In this document: positions 48,501 through 57,097 of the stretch, one piece after another
How positions within the stretch are numbered: position 1 is the first letter of the stretch
Layout of the letters: each line of letters opens with the position of its first letter
NCBI GenBank assembly: GCA_944393465.1
Contig: CALYAG010000005.1
Span: 24,884 to 88,883, forward strand
Reading direction: 5' to 3'
Source of the DNA: an uncultured Clostridia bacterium
Lineage (GTDB): Bacteria; Bacillota; Clostridia; TANB77; CAG-508
DNA length: 64,000 bases
Translations under genes and position numbers: made by a program
The notes under the pieces: generated by a model
The model's input: the letters and a program-made list of their open reading frames with translations, nothing else
What the model was told of the DNA's origin: nothing
Database searches by the model: none

Positions 48501-51156
48501 CACCAGAATTTCCATCTGCCGGTGTTACTGTTACATTGTGTGATTTTTTCCAAGTTGTACTTCCGTCTGGGCTAAATGTAGCTGTTGGAGCTGTGTTGTC
48601 TACATAAACTGGTCCTATTTTATCTTTTGTAGAATTACCTAGATTATCTTCTACATATACCCACAAATAGTAGTCATCTCCTGTTGCGTTACTTGGTGTT
48701 TTTATTCCTTCGCCATTATTAAATGATTCGCCATTATTTTTTATATCATCATCTGTTGGTGTTCCATCACCTTTTACCCAAAGGTATTTGAAAGAGTCTT
48801 CATTTGGTCCAGATCTGTCATTGTCATCTACTGTGACTGTTATTGTATGCTCTTTTTTGTAATCTGTGTAATTATCATCTCCAAAGTCAACTGTTGGACC
48901 TTCATTATCTAGTTTATATGGTCCTTTTGTGATTATTTCTTCGTTGCCTTCATCATCTTCTATTTTTACGTGTAAGTACCAGTCATCTCCTGTTTCGCCT
49001 GGTGGGCTTGGAATTGTGGTGCTTCCGTCTTCACCTTTTTCTGCTGTTGTTGGGTGAGTGTCTTCATCATCAAAGTCCGGCTTTTCTTTGTCATGTGTCC
49101 ATACATATTCTATATCTGTTACTTCGTCTCCATCTCCATCTGGGAAGGTTATTTCTGTTTCATACTCTTTTTTATAGTCGTCTCCTGGTTCATCGCCACC
49201 AAATTCTGGTCTTGGCACTGAACTATCAAATACATATGGTCCAAAGAAGTGGGCTTCACTTTGGTTTCCTGCTTTATCTGGAACAGGAGCTACATATAAA
49301 TAATATGTTCCATTTAAACCTGTTCCACTTGGTACTGTAAAGCTTATTTCATTTGCCTTGTCCGCGTTTTCACCAGGAAGGCTTGTTAAGCCTTCTGGTG
49401 CTGTGCTATTTGATTGTGTCCAAGCATAATTTAAACCTTGATTTGCATTAAATCCTGCTGAGCCATTCTCTGTTACTTTTACTGTTACTGTTTTTTGTTG
49501 TGATTTATCTTCTTCGCTTGCTGGGTCAGCAGAGGCTACAGGTGCCTGTCTGTCTATATTGGCAATTTCTAGTGTTGCTGGGTCGCCTGCGTTTGTTCCA
49601 TCTGTGAACCATGCTTTTACTGTACAGTTATCTGTTACTTCAAATGGTCCTGTGTAGTCTTGTGCTGGTCCTTCACTTTGTCCAACATATGTTATTGAGT
49701 ATTGTATGCTGTATCCTTCATTTAAGTTGTCTTCTATTGTTACTGTAACGTTTTTGTTTGTTGGTGTTGTTGGATTTGAAGATAATGTCATATTTCCATC
49801 TTCAGGTTCTGCTGATGGTACTGTTCCTGTGTGTGCTCCCTCAGTAATTGTTATTTCTGTTGTGTTTCCTGCTGGGTCTGTAACTTCTATTTTTATGTCA
49901 TAGTCTTTATCTTGGTCTAGTCCTTCAAATATATGTGAACCATCTTTGTTATTTTCTCCGTTGTCTTTCTTGTATTCACTATCTGGAGCGTCATGTTCTT
50001 TAATGTAGTAATCATATGTGAAGTCATCTTTGTCTGGGTCGCTTGGGTCATTTGGTGTTACTTCTACTGTAATTGAATCTGATGTAGTACCTGTTACATC
50101 TGCACTTACATCTGGTTTTGTTCTATCTATATTTGTTACATCTACATAAACAACATTACTAAATTCTGTTCCATCTGTTACTCTTGCATATACTCTGCCA
50201 TTGTCTGTCATTTCTACCGGTCCATCGTAGTCTTTCCAATTGTCTGTTCCATTTACACTGTATTGTAGTTTAAGTGGTTCTTCTAGTTCTGGCTCTACTC
50301 TTATTGTTACATCAACATTGTCTTGTGTTGGTCCTGATGGATTTAAGTCAAAGAATATGTTTTGATCTTTAACTAGATTTGGTACTGTTACTACACTGCC
50401 TGTTTGTGAATTTGCTGTTATACTTCCTTGATTTCCTGCTAAGTCTGTTGTAGAAACTCTTATATCATATGATGTGTTTCCCTGTAAATCTGTAAATGTA
50501 AACTCTCCAGTTGTATTGTGTCCCACTGATTCATAATATTGTTCACCTTGTGGCTTAATATAATAATTATATGTTGGTGGGTCTGGCATACCTATTTCAG
50601 TATCTGTAGCAATAACTGATATTGTTATTTCTCCACCATTTACTTGCAAATCTGTTATTTGAACTTCTGGGCCTGTAGTATCTTCTACTATTTTGCTTAC
50701 TGTTGGGCCTACTCCGGTATCATCTTTATACCTTGCATAAACTGTAGTTCCATTATCTACACTAAACTGTCCTGTGTAGGTTTGCCATGGGCCAGTTCTG
50801 CCTATTTTGTATTCAGTTGTATAACCTGCTTGTGTGGATATTTCCACGGTTGCTTTTTGGTTATTCCAACCACTAACATTAATAGTTGGTCTTGCGGATA
50901 AAGTTATATCTTCATCTCCGGAATCTCCGGTTGTTTCTCCTCCATTAATAATTGAATTAAATTCGTCAACAAAACGATTTAATCCTTCTTGCTCTTGGTC
51001 AGTGGCATTTGTGTACTGTTCAACAGTATTAGTTGTCATGCCTACTATACCTTGGTCGCCCACTCCTAATCTTAGGGCTATACCTGCAAGTATTATCATT
51101 ACTATTAAAGCTATACATAATGATAATAAGGTTATTCCTGATTCTTTCCTTTTCAT
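39529..51156 (-). CDS. Giant (3875-residue) repeat surface protein with pilin-like N-terminus, FGE-like and C-type-lectin-like C-terminus
   Basis: N-terminus KRKESGITLLSLCIALIVMI has the form of a type IV prepilin-like signal (cleavage after Gly) and would anchor or export the protein. Residues about 75-3270 are Ig/FN3-like beta repeats, Asp/Thr/Ser-rich, arranged in at least six super-repeats that each begin with a block like SWTNxxVTVTL and continue through NIDTxAPTVSAxPSS, KSHNVTV and FGPYxFDNxAPSITF. Residues about 3310-3580 resemble a formylglycine-generating-enzyme-like domain (GGFYLGRYEAG, YDMGGNVYEWTTE, VSRGGFYG, GFRVAMF), probably binding rather than catalytic. The last 290 residues match the 35857 protein's domain. 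No LPXTG or SLH motif. GGAGGAG and a consensus promoter support the start. Confidence 0.9.
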   Translation of the reverse strand: MKRKESGITLLSLCIALIVMIILAGIALRLGVGDQGIVGMTTNTVEQYTNATDQEQEGLNRFVDEFNSIINGGETTGDSGDEDITLSARPTINVSGWNNQKATVEISTQAGYTTEYKIGRTGPWQTYTGQFSVDNGTTVYARYKDDTGVGPTVSKIVEDTTGPEVQITDLQVNGGEITISVIATDTEIGMPDPPTYNYYIKPQGEQYYESVGHNTTGEFTFTDLQGNTSYDIRVSTTDLAGNQGSITANSQTGSVVTVPNLVKDQNIFFDLNPSGPTQDNVDVTIRVEPELEEPLKLQYSVNGTDNWKDYDGPVEMTDNGRVYARVTDGTEFSNVVYVDVTNIDRTKPDVSADVTGTTSDSITVEVTPNDPSDPDKDDFTYDYYIKEHDAPDSEYKKDNGENNKDGSHIFEGLDQDKDYDIKIEVTDPAGNTTEITITEGAHTGTVPSAEPEDGNMTLSSNPTTPTNKNVTVTIEDNLNEGYSIQYSITYVGQSEGPAQDYTGPFEVTDNCTVKAWFTDGTNAGDPATLEIANIDRQAPVASADPASEEDKSQQKTVTVKVTENGSAGFNANQGLNYAWTQSNSTAPEGLTSLPGENADKANEISFTVPSGTGLNGTYYLYVAPVPDKAGNQSEAHFFGPYVFDSSVPRPEFGGDEPGDDYKKEYETEITFPDGDGDEVTDIEYVWTHDKEKPDFDDEDTHPTTAEKGEDGSTTIPSPPGETGDDWYLHVKIEDDEGNEEIITKGPYKLDNEGPTVDFGDDNYTDYKKEHTITVTVDDNDRSGPNEDSFKYLWVKGDGTPTDDDIKNNGESFNNGEGIKTPSNATGDDYYLWVYVEDNLGNSTKDKIGPVYVDNTAPTATFSPDGSTTWKKSHNVTVTPADGNSGVNGETIKYQWTQSSTAPDENDIKTNGTKFTLGEDGTATIPSPSNATGNNWYLWIYEEDNAGNSSIVGTKNPFYLDNTAPSLDLSVIGEPSSNTINIKATATDADSQIDSTSYTYYIKETNGGNYGEAIKDGDSHRFTGLKQDTSYTILVEVTDNAGNKISKETTVITGSVAGGDSVIDHTLSDDGWTNKPVDVTLDVSDEYPDYTIEYKEPGDDNWKKYPPETGKITVDKNEDIIVRPVDPSGNPGSESTIQITNIDTVAPTISASPSEEETPSKSKTITVTATDSNTDSNIAGFASGRTIKYGWSTSSSTAPSYDQTSTSNNGQDATTANFSVTTPNATGTYYLWVQANSLQDQAGNPNAEAHFGPYVLDNQGPSISFTKNEGTNWAKSHTTSVTSDDTNAQITYVWKLASEGEPRDDEYTGTTTSGADITKNSDSGEYILYVKATDSLGNETKAHSGIFRFDNIAPEVTFGTDGDSTPRKEHSTTVNVSNDGLSNIVTRKYLWSTQTSGINEGSFASVSDTFASGGTVRGSGYNESYYLWVYVADAAGNIVVTKTNNSFNFDNTLPKITFTPEQNTKPAKSQSTKVSVSDTNLDESSLKYLWTQNDTKPDASQITNPLKNNSDVTLNGETGNRYLWVLALDTANNQVIEGAGPFLLDNTPPSIELDYDGTTNSITVNVTAQDDYSGVASYSYTIQQVGGSYTQTVSGGASHTFEDLPSNTTYNITVTVTDGSGNSDSRSLNGIITAPIPGGSSAINASINPESWTNTPVTVTLTNNAQNPQNYKIVYKIGQDGIETDYSVPFTVSTNSTVYAWLEDTAGNQGSPAVIDISKIDTKAPTVSAQPSSDGAASQTKRVTVTATDTNYDSNVAGFKANQSLKYAWSTSNTQVPSSFNTATGTNTAGARSISFNVTGEGLTGNYYLWVQAGSFADQANNSNAQAVFGPYNFDNEAPKMEFGPNGSDDYEKHYDVEVKFPDGDQGQIDNIEYVWTKGTDTTPDFDKDGKPVVIGGGEDGKTIIPSPDDATGNDWYLNVKVTDEFGNEETVKVGPFYIDNSGPTITKPTGDYSTPQKSHTVTVKVEDTDSGMPGNMPKYVWVNGNGTPTEDELKAGTTFTSESPITTPSGENGNNWHLWIYAEDNLGNSSTENIGPFNIDNTAPSITFTPNGNTGSWQQSYSVKVDAADSNAGVKADTLKYQWTQSSSAPSAESFNTNGTSFTSGSNISSPADVTGNNWYLWIYAQDNAGNSNIVGTTKPFYIDNTDPNLSLEVIGTATSNTINIQANATDGDSGINDSSYRYYIKETHGGNYGSAETDGKTHRFEDLEQNTEYTIMVEVADNAGNTISKEITVTTGSVASGEDAIDHQINPKDWTNSSVTLTLGLKQGYDGYKIQYSESASGPWTDYDLSGSGITVDTNKTIYAQLLDASGNAGAVVPIQILTIDTVAPTVSAKPSSQDPADTQVSITVTAEDSNYDSNVAGFAAGQTLRYGWSTSSTEEPAYDQKATSSNSAGATTMTFRVTTPANVTGDYYLWILNDSVVDRAGNKATITPFGPYKLDNEAPSITFSPNGDSNYAKSHNVTVNAGDATVRKYVWTQSAQEPSSDEFTGTFENNVPIDKNAVSGDWYLWVYVEDSLGNTAIDHSEVFKFDNTAPVITFDKEGDSTPRKNHEVAPTVEPDDQAAIDNSSLKYIWTTSSTGITESSFNSVTDTFTSGQAVMGSGYDGNYYLWVMAKDVAGNVTIERTDSTFKFDNTPPTVTFEPNGSDEWSNTASVKVTVTDDNLNESSLKYVWVRASDGFDVWTRAIRGYGKTFYNGNNIILKDEYTTFSGEVVLLITAQDIAGNSLNALYNPSNTFLIDTEKPKIFQASLAEVASSDSVTIISKSSDGDFPYPPGVNCSGVASVNYTITEVDGDYTETLVDNAPEWDAEEVRYMSDVTFKGLKPNTSYSVTIWATDAVGNVGDPYEYLISFTTAEIPAADTSITARLAPSSWTNQSVKVTLGTTETGYTIVYRTGTSTGDYTDYNSNTGIVLSQNDVVYAKLKDSSGNLSTDVKTIDVSNIDKKAPTISASPSSDSNYQQNKNITITATDEGSDSTNIAGFNLNQSLEYGWSSSSTTPPSNYTSLTGTNTAGAKQITFSVPGNSTLNGQQYLWVQAGSVTDRANNSNLVAHFGPYYFDNTAPILGGNGQITIEEKTSKSISISVPEVVDTGSGAPTSPQYSYYIKKSTDASYGEAKGTTAEQTFEFNDLDDNTNYDIQVTFADNAGNVGSAKTNAKTDLVPALNSSNTKFKVTTQDGKELADGKVTNEAVKVEISVDSSTQANYTLQYRIGNTGNFTEYTGPITLNDKATVYARLWDERNDNENVGTATSKAINNIDTSLSDLGVIVTNKDPVPEDTKVTDSEDNPITIPEGFTPQSDPESDTPNEPKVEDGVVIKDEKGNEFVWIPVGTINTSDGPKTINYDRSNFPDVSGWINGGTDADTNSMMIKTTADETEYFAESLNESEKNSAVSNGGFYLGRYEAGVSSTSVRTASSGTSDAVIIQPNKNVYNFVTQSEARSLAEGMAGVEGYSGTTNLTSSYAWDTALRFLQATGNSSYLTNSSQGNYYNTSFGGTNSSTLMETGQTTAVQHLYDMGGNVYEWTTERYSNSEATKVSRGGFYGFTSTDEPVIGRFSSSNTADQAVGFRVAMFLGKVDAPVKYMDDLQVGDYVAYKPDSASNYSLSTAYSGYQNNQIIPQDTTLSWRVLSINSDGTVNLISSKPTSTRIYFRNATAYNNGVFILNDITAKQYSTSKYGGVTARNIKIEDIEVGMNENGLSYIHRYSDNIAKWGEIKTFMSDYYYPNLYAQEIGSGIDTQTVKNDGIGQSDSYYTSPTTEAYAGPTSSMITATQTYYDRLMSDEYYKNSIFYNLIHPGSAYWVASRQVDFDNGNTIRFGLRRVEGNQIYGSTLYNATKGGWGSSSAGVSLRPIVSLKSNIKLSTGDGSSGAPYQIAN

Positions 51157-51194
51157 AATTCTCCTCCAATTTAATTTGTTAGCCTTTCTCGGTT

Positions 51195-51223
51195 ATTATA
51201 TATAAATATTTGACAGTTTTCAA
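51195..51223 (-). promoter_or_regulatory. Promoter of the giant surface protein gene
   Basis: TTGAAA (51223-51218), 17 bases, TATAAT (51200-51195), 38 bases before the ATG. Confidence 0.78.
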
Positions 51224-51272
51224 TATTTTTCTAATAATTAATTGTTACATTTTTATTACATTTAAAAAAAAG

Positions 51273-51311
51273 AAAAAGACTTAGTAAGATTTTGTCTTAC
51301 TAAGTCTTTTT
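51273..51311. terminator. Terminator after groEL
   Basis: Perfect 17-bp stem (51273-51289 with 51295-51311, containing GACTTAGTAAGA) with a 5-base loop and T-rich tail on the minus strand. Confidence 0.92.
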
Positions 51312-51330
51312 GTGCCAATAAAATACTTAA

Positions 51331-53068
<1,738 letters not shown>

Positions 53069-53085
53069 CAGTCATTTATTATTAA

Positions 53086-53525
<440 letters not shown>

Positions 53526-53526
53526 T

Positions 53527-53555
53527 ACTTTATATCTTTTTTTAGCAATTGTCAA
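53527..53555 (-). promoter_or_regulatory. Promoter of groES-groEL
   Basis: TTGACA (53555-53550), 17 bases, TAAAGT (53532-53527), next to CIRCE. Confidence 0.82.
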
Positions 53556-53590
53556 TAGAGATTGCTAATTTTCACAAAATGTTCACAATT

Positions 53591-53620
53591 TTTTCAGTTG
53601 GGGACGGTCCTTTTTCGTAA
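53591..53620. repeat. Single GGGGACGGTCCT unit
   Basis: TTTTCAGTTGGGGACGGTCC followed by TTTTTCG, upstream of groES. Confidence 0.8.
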
Positions 53621-53656
53621 AAATTTCCTAGGCTTTAATTAACCTAGGAAATTTTT
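53619..53656. terminator. Terminator between the Rpn-like gene and groES
   Basis: A perfect 14-bp stem AAAAATTTCCTAGG/CCTAGGAAATTTTT with a 10-base loop; A/T-rich ends allow use in both directions. Confidence 0.8.
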
Positions 53657-53658
53657 AA

Positions 53659-53716
53659 CGTCAATATGAGGATCCTTTTTGACACACTTCAATGTAAAAA
53701 AGGTCCATTCTCAATT
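53659..53716. repeat. Degenerate repeat pair at the Rpn-like stop codon
   Basis: GTCAATATGAGGATCCTTTT/AAAAAAGGTCCATTCTCAAT arms, diverged from the GGGGACGCTCC units; it touches the stop codon at 53717. Confidence 0.6.
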
Positions 53717-54700
53717 TCAATTTTGTAAAAGTTTTTCTAATTCGTCTTTTTTTATCTTTAATATATTACATATTTGTTCATTAGTTATATTCATTTGTTT
53801 TAAATTTTTTGCAATGTCTTTCATTTTTTGAATATTTCTCTTTTGTTCTTCTTCTATTCCTTTTGCTATTCCTTGTGCCATTCCTTCTGCCATTCCTTCT
53901 GCCATTCCTTTTGCCATTCCTTTTGCCATTCCTTTTGCCATTCCATCTTCATATCCAGCGTCATGTCCATCTTCGTAGCCTTTACGTCTGATTGCCTTTT
54001 CATCCATTATGGCTTTTTCTCTTAAATCTGCTAATCTTCTCATTTTTTCATCTTCTGTCATTTTATGTACTGTTACCACTGCTTCTTCTATATCTTCATT
54101 CTCTTTCATAATCTCTTTGACCTCCCTTGTGTTAGGGTCGTTTATGAATAATGCCCATTGTGCTTTCTTGTTTTGCTTGTTTCTTTCATATTCAGCCCTT
54201 ACTTTGGATAGTTCTATTATATCTATTTCTATCTTGTCTGTCAAGACGAGGTCTTTTGCATTTTCTTCTCGCAGTTTCCACTTTGTTTCCATTCTTTTTA
54301 TCTCTTTTGTTAGGTCTAAATCATAATCCAAAATTGCTACCATAACTACTCTTTTAGCCTTTTTATAGTCATCACCTTTTTTGACTTCATTATAGTATAA
54401 TTTTGAAAAATAAAATAATAATCTTTCTTGTATATTTGACCTATCTACTAATTGTATTTCTACATCTACTTTTTCAGTGTCATTTATATCTAGCTCTAGG
54501 TCTAATATGCCAAGCTTGTCCTCTGGTTTTTCTCTAAATAATTCTTTATCATCGTTTATTGTTATTTTCTTAACTTTTTCATCTAACATTGCTTCTGCAA
54601 ATGCCTTTGTTATTTTCTCGTTTTTCTTGCTAAATAAGCTTTGAAATACTACATCTATCTTTGGTTTTAATAGTTTTAAATTTTCTTCTCTATTTGCCAT
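53717..54700 (-). CDS. Rpn/YhgA-like PD-(D/E)XK nuclease family protein with tetrapeptide repeats
   Basis: About 327 residues. N-terminal PD-(D/E)XK_2 core: LKPKIDVVFQSLFSKK, ILDLELDINDTEKVDVEIQL (Asp...Glu-x-Gln metal site), then a helical middle (KAQWALFINDPN, MTEDEKMRRLADLREKA), a low-complexity run of seven GMAx units (K, K, K, E, E, Q and a GIAK) and a C-terminal helix pair TNEQICNILKIKKDELEKLL. It is the intact relative of the frameshifted 34564 gene. ATG 54700 is preferred over the GTG two codons upstream. Role unknown; the family is linked to recombination-promoting nucleases. Consensus promoter at 54844-54872 gives a leader of about 137 nt. Confidence 0.88.
   Translation of the reverse strand: MANREENLKLLKPKIDVVFQSLFSKKNEKITKAFAEAMLDEKVKKITINDDKELFREKPEDKLGILDLELDINDTEKVDVEIQLVDRSNIQERLLFYFSKLYYNEVKKGDDYKKAKRVVMVAILDYDLDLTKEIKRMETKWKLREENAKDLVLTDKIEIDIIELSKVRAEYERNKQNKKAQWALFINDPNTREVKEIMKENEDIEEAVVTVHKMTEDEKMRRLADLREKAIMDEKAIRRKGYEDGHDAGYEDGMAKGMAKGMAKGMAEGMAEGMAQGIAKGIEEEQKRNIQKMKDIAKNLKQMNITNEQICNILKIKKDELEKLLQN
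53860..53943. repeat. Seven tandem 12-bp units inside the Rpn-like gene
   Basis: Units of the form CCATTCCTTTTG/CTG keep frame and encode GMAK/GMAE. Copy number can change without breaking the frame. Confidence 0.9.
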
Positions 54701-54817
54701 AGGCACAATTTCCTTTCTACTTTTTTTATTGATTATTTGATTTTACTAAGATAAATGATTAATGTAAGACCAAAATACAAAATTTAAAATAATTTGATTT
54801 TCTTATAAAAAATTTAG

Positions 54818-54835
54818 AATTTAAAGCTTTAAATT
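54818..54835. promoter_or_regulatory. 18-bp perfect palindrome at the transcription start
   Basis: AATTTAAAGCTTTAAATT lies just downstream of the expected start of the Rpn-like gene's mRNA; possible operator or 5' stem. Confidence 0.4.
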
Positions 54836-54843
54836 ATGTCACT

Positions 54844-54872
54844 ATTATATTATGATTGGTATTTCTTGTCAA
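54844..54872 (-). promoter_or_regulatory. Promoter of the 53717-54700 gene
   Basis: Perfect TTGACA (54872-54867), 17 bases, perfect TATAAT (54849-54844). Confidence 0.82.
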
Positions 54873-54935
54873 TAATTTTTGCATATAAATCGTACGACAA
54901 AATGTGACAAAATTCGACACAATCGTTTAATATTT

Positions 54936-54966
54936 ATCAGTTTTGGACAATCCTAAATTTTCAAAA
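54936..54966. repeat. Degenerate GGGGACGGTCCT unit
   Basis: CAGTTTTGGACAATCCTAAA, mutated at the core; inverted relative to 55071-55101, with element C between them. Confidence 0.55.
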
Positions 54967-54974
54967 TTGCTTAT

Positions 54975-55061
54975 ACCAATCAATATGTCTTTTTCGCATT
55001 CTTTCGTAGGTCGCTGCTGCTTAAGATTTGTGAATGAAAAATAGACATATTGCTTTGGCTT
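54975..55061. repeat. Long palindromic element C with GC-rich core
   Basis: Arms CAATATGTCT...CATTC (54981-55001) and GAATG...AGACATATTG (55032-55052), extended less perfectly outward, around GGTCGCTGCTGCT and TTTGTGAATG. The core matches element A at 16302-16387. Confidence 0.72.
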
Positions 55062-55070
55062 TATCAGATA

Positions 55071-55101
55071 TTTTCGAAAAAGGACCGTCCCAAATCGAAA
55101 A
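55071..55101. repeat. GGGACGGTCCT unit
   Basis: TTTTCGAAAAAGGACCGTCC then CAAATCGAAAA. Confidence 0.8.
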
Positions 55102-55143
55102 AAATAGGTACAAAAGTACAATTGCACATCGCAAAAAAATATA

Positions 55144-55174
55144 TTTTCGATTTAGGACCGTCCCCAACTGAAAA
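55144..55174. repeat. GGGGACGGTCCT unit at the pyrG stop codon
   Basis: Full unit ending two bases from the pyrG stop (55177). Confidence 0.88.
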
Positions 55175-55176
55175 AA

Positions 55177-56841
55177 TTATTTTATACTTTTTGCAACCAA
55201 TTCAACAAAAAGTGGATGTGGTCTATCTGGTCTTGATTTAAACTCTGGGTGAAATTGGCATCCAACAAAAAATGTATGATTCTCTAGTTCAACTATTTCT
55301 ACTAAGTTTCCGTCTGGTGATGTTCCTACTATTTTTAAGCCGTTTTTTTCCATTTGTTCTCTGTAATCATTGTTATATTCGTATCTGTGTCTATGTCTTT
55401 CATAAATTACATCTTGTTCTGCGGTTTTATTTAAAGATTTGCTGTCTGAGCTTTCATTTGATGATGTTTCTTCTTTATTTAGCAAATATTTGCTATACAT
55501 TTTCATTACTTTGCTTTTTACTACTAATTTGCAAGGATAAGCGCCAAGCCTCATTGTGCCGCCTTTTTTGTTTATTTTCTTTTGTTCTTCCATTATGTGT
55601 ATTACCAAGTTTTTGGCATTTGGTTCAAATTCTTCTGAGTTTACGTCCTCTAATTTTAATACATCTCTTGCAAATTCTATAACGCTCATTTGCATTCCTA
55701 AGCAAATTCCTAAAAATGGTACATTGTTTTCACGAGCATATTTTATGGCTGTTATCATACCTTCTATGCCTCTATTTCCAAAGCCTCCTGGCACTATTAT
55801 GCCATCATACTTTTGCAATGTTTCTTTAACATTTGCTGGTGTTATTTTTTCGCTATCTACTAATTCAACATTTGTTTTTACAGAGTTTGCGTACCCTGCA
55901 TGCTTTACGCTTTCTATTACTGATAAATATGAATCTTCTAGCTTAGTGTATTTGCCAACAATAGCTATGTTTACAGTTTTATCTTTTACACTCTTTATTT
56001 TTTTAACTAGTTTTTCCCATTTTTCATTATGCGGCTTCCTATTTCTTAGATTTAACTTTTTGCAAACAGCTTCTGCCAAGCCTTCTCTTTCTAGCATTAA
56101 TGGAAGTTCATACAAATTATCTACAGTTTTATTTTCTATAACATTTTCTTTTTTTACATTGCAAAATAAGGCAATTTTTTCTTTCATTTTTTCCGGTATG
56201 CTTGTGTCCGCCCTACATACTAAAATGTCTGGCATTATTCCTAAAGATTGAAGTTCTTTTACTGAGTGTTGAGTTGGTTTTGATTTTAGCTCATTTGAGC
56301 CCGAAATATATGGTAAAAGTGTTACGTGAATAAATACGGTGTCAACTTCTTTTTGTTCTATTCCTATTTGTCTTATGGCTTCTAACATTGGCTGACTTTC
56401 TATATCGCCTACTGTTCCGCCAATTTCGGTAATAACAATATCTACACCTTGTTTTTTGAAATTATATATTTTTTCTTTTATGGCATCTGTTATATGTGGG
56501 ATTACTTGAACTGTTTTTCCAAGGTAATCTCCTCTTCTTTCTTTTTCAATTACTTCTAAATATATTTTGCCACTTGTAATGCTTGAGTTTCCAGTTAAAT
56601 TTTCGTCTGTAAATCTTTCATAGTGACCTAAATCTAGGTCTGTTTCTGCTCCATCTTCGGTTACAAAAACTTCTCCGTGCTCATATGGGCTCATAGTTCC
56701 GGGGTCAACATTTATGTATGGATCCAGCTTTTGGTTTGCTACCTTATATCCTCTATTTTTAAGTAGCCTTCCTAAAGACGCTGCTGTCATACCCTTTCCT
56801 AATCCTGATACTACTCCACCTGTTACAAAAATGAATTTCAT
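55177..56841 (-). CDS. pyrG: CTP synthase
   Basis: A 554-residue CTP synthase that aminates UTP to CTP using glutamine. The N-terminal synthetase domain begins [16 protein letters not shown] (P-loop) and has [16 protein letters not shown]; the glutaminase domain shows [19 protein letters not shown] with the nucleophilic Cys near 380, and [11 protein letters not shown] with the catalytic His. About 25 Ser/Asn-rich residues ([20 protein letters not shown], near 448-472) are inserted before [11 protein letters not shown], lengthening it beyond the usual 530-545. ATG 56841 has an AAGAAAGGA site. A hairpin with a T-rich tail in the leader suggests attenuation. Confidence 0.97.
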   Translation of the reverse strand: MKFIFVTGGVVSGLGKGMTAASLGRLLKNRGYKVANQKLDPYINVDPGTMSPYEHGEVFVTEDGAETDLDLGHYERFTDENLTGNSSITSGKIYLEVIEKERRGDYLGKTVQVIPHITDAIKEKIYNFKKQGVDIVITEIGGTVGDIESQPMLEAIRQIGIEQKEVDTVFIHVTLLPYISGSNELKSKPTQHSVKELQSLGIMPDILVCRADTSIPEKMKEKIALFCNVKKENVIENKTVDNLYELPLMLEREGLAEAVCKKLNLRNRKPHNEKWEKLVKKIKSVKDKTVNIAIVGKYTKLEDSYLSVIESVKHAGYANSVKTNVELVDSEKITPANVKETLQKYDGIIVPGGFGNRGIEGMITAIKYARENNVPFLGICLGMQMSVIEFARDVLKLEDVNSEEFEPNAKNLVIHIMEEQKKINKKGGTMRLGAYPCKLVVKSKVMKMYSKYLLNKEETSSNESSDSKSLNKTAEQDVIYERHRHRYEYNNDYREQMEKNGLKIVGTSPDGNLVEIVELENHTFFVGCQFHPEFKSRPDRPHPLFVELVAKSIK

Positions 56842-56899
56842 ATGTTTGTTTTTCCTTTCTTGCCCAACGCTCGGAGGCATGTACGAGATTGTATCAATT

Positions 56900-56930
56900 G
56901 TTGTCAAATGGGACGGTTCTGTTTGACACA
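56900..56930. repeat. Single GGGACGGTTCT unit
   Basis: GTTGTCAAATGGGACGGTTCT followed by GTTTGACAC, in the pyrG leader. One of few units not located at a stop codon. Confidence 0.8.
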
Positions 56931-56940
56931 AAAAAATGAA

Positions 56941-56980
56941 AAAGATAGGCTAAAAAAGCGTTTTTTTTTAACCTATCTTT
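56941..56980 (-). terminator. Hairpin with T-rich tail in the pyrG leader (candidate attenuator)
   Basis: AAAGATAGG and CCTATCTTT flank complementary A/T runs around GCG; on the minus strand TTTTTCATTTTTTTG follows. It lies between the pyrG promoter and gene, where many Firmicutes have a CTP-sensing attenuator. The GGGC start of that mechanism is not visible. Confidence 0.6.
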
Positions 56981-57041
56981 AACAATTAATGTAGACTAAA
57001 TCATTTTAGAATTTAGACGCCATCAATATCGTACCAATTAT

Positions 57042-57070
57042 TTTATATCACTAATTTAATTTTTATGCAA
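57042..57070 (-). promoter_or_regulatory. Promoter of pyrG
   Basis: TTGCAT (57070-57065), 17 bases, TATAAA (57047-57042). The -35 box touches the target duplication of the insertion sequence. Confidence 0.6.
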
Positions 57071-57097
57071 GAGTTTTTTGAAAAATTTTCAATTTAA
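57071..57097. repeat. 27-bp target site duplication, left
   Basis: GAGTTTTTTGAAAAATTTTC then AATTTAA, identical to 58827-58853, immediately outside the left terminal inverted repeat. Confidence 0.9.

Noticed and set aside
39529..51156. Many long plus-strand open frames inside the giant surface protein gene
   Set aside because: They are mirror frames of the low-complexity repeats, lack ribosome sites, and their predicted proteins are Leu/His/Cys-rich nonsense.
54927..55127. A 66-residue minus-strand frame
   Set aside because: It runs through palindromic element C and repeat units, with no ribosome site and no protein-like composition.
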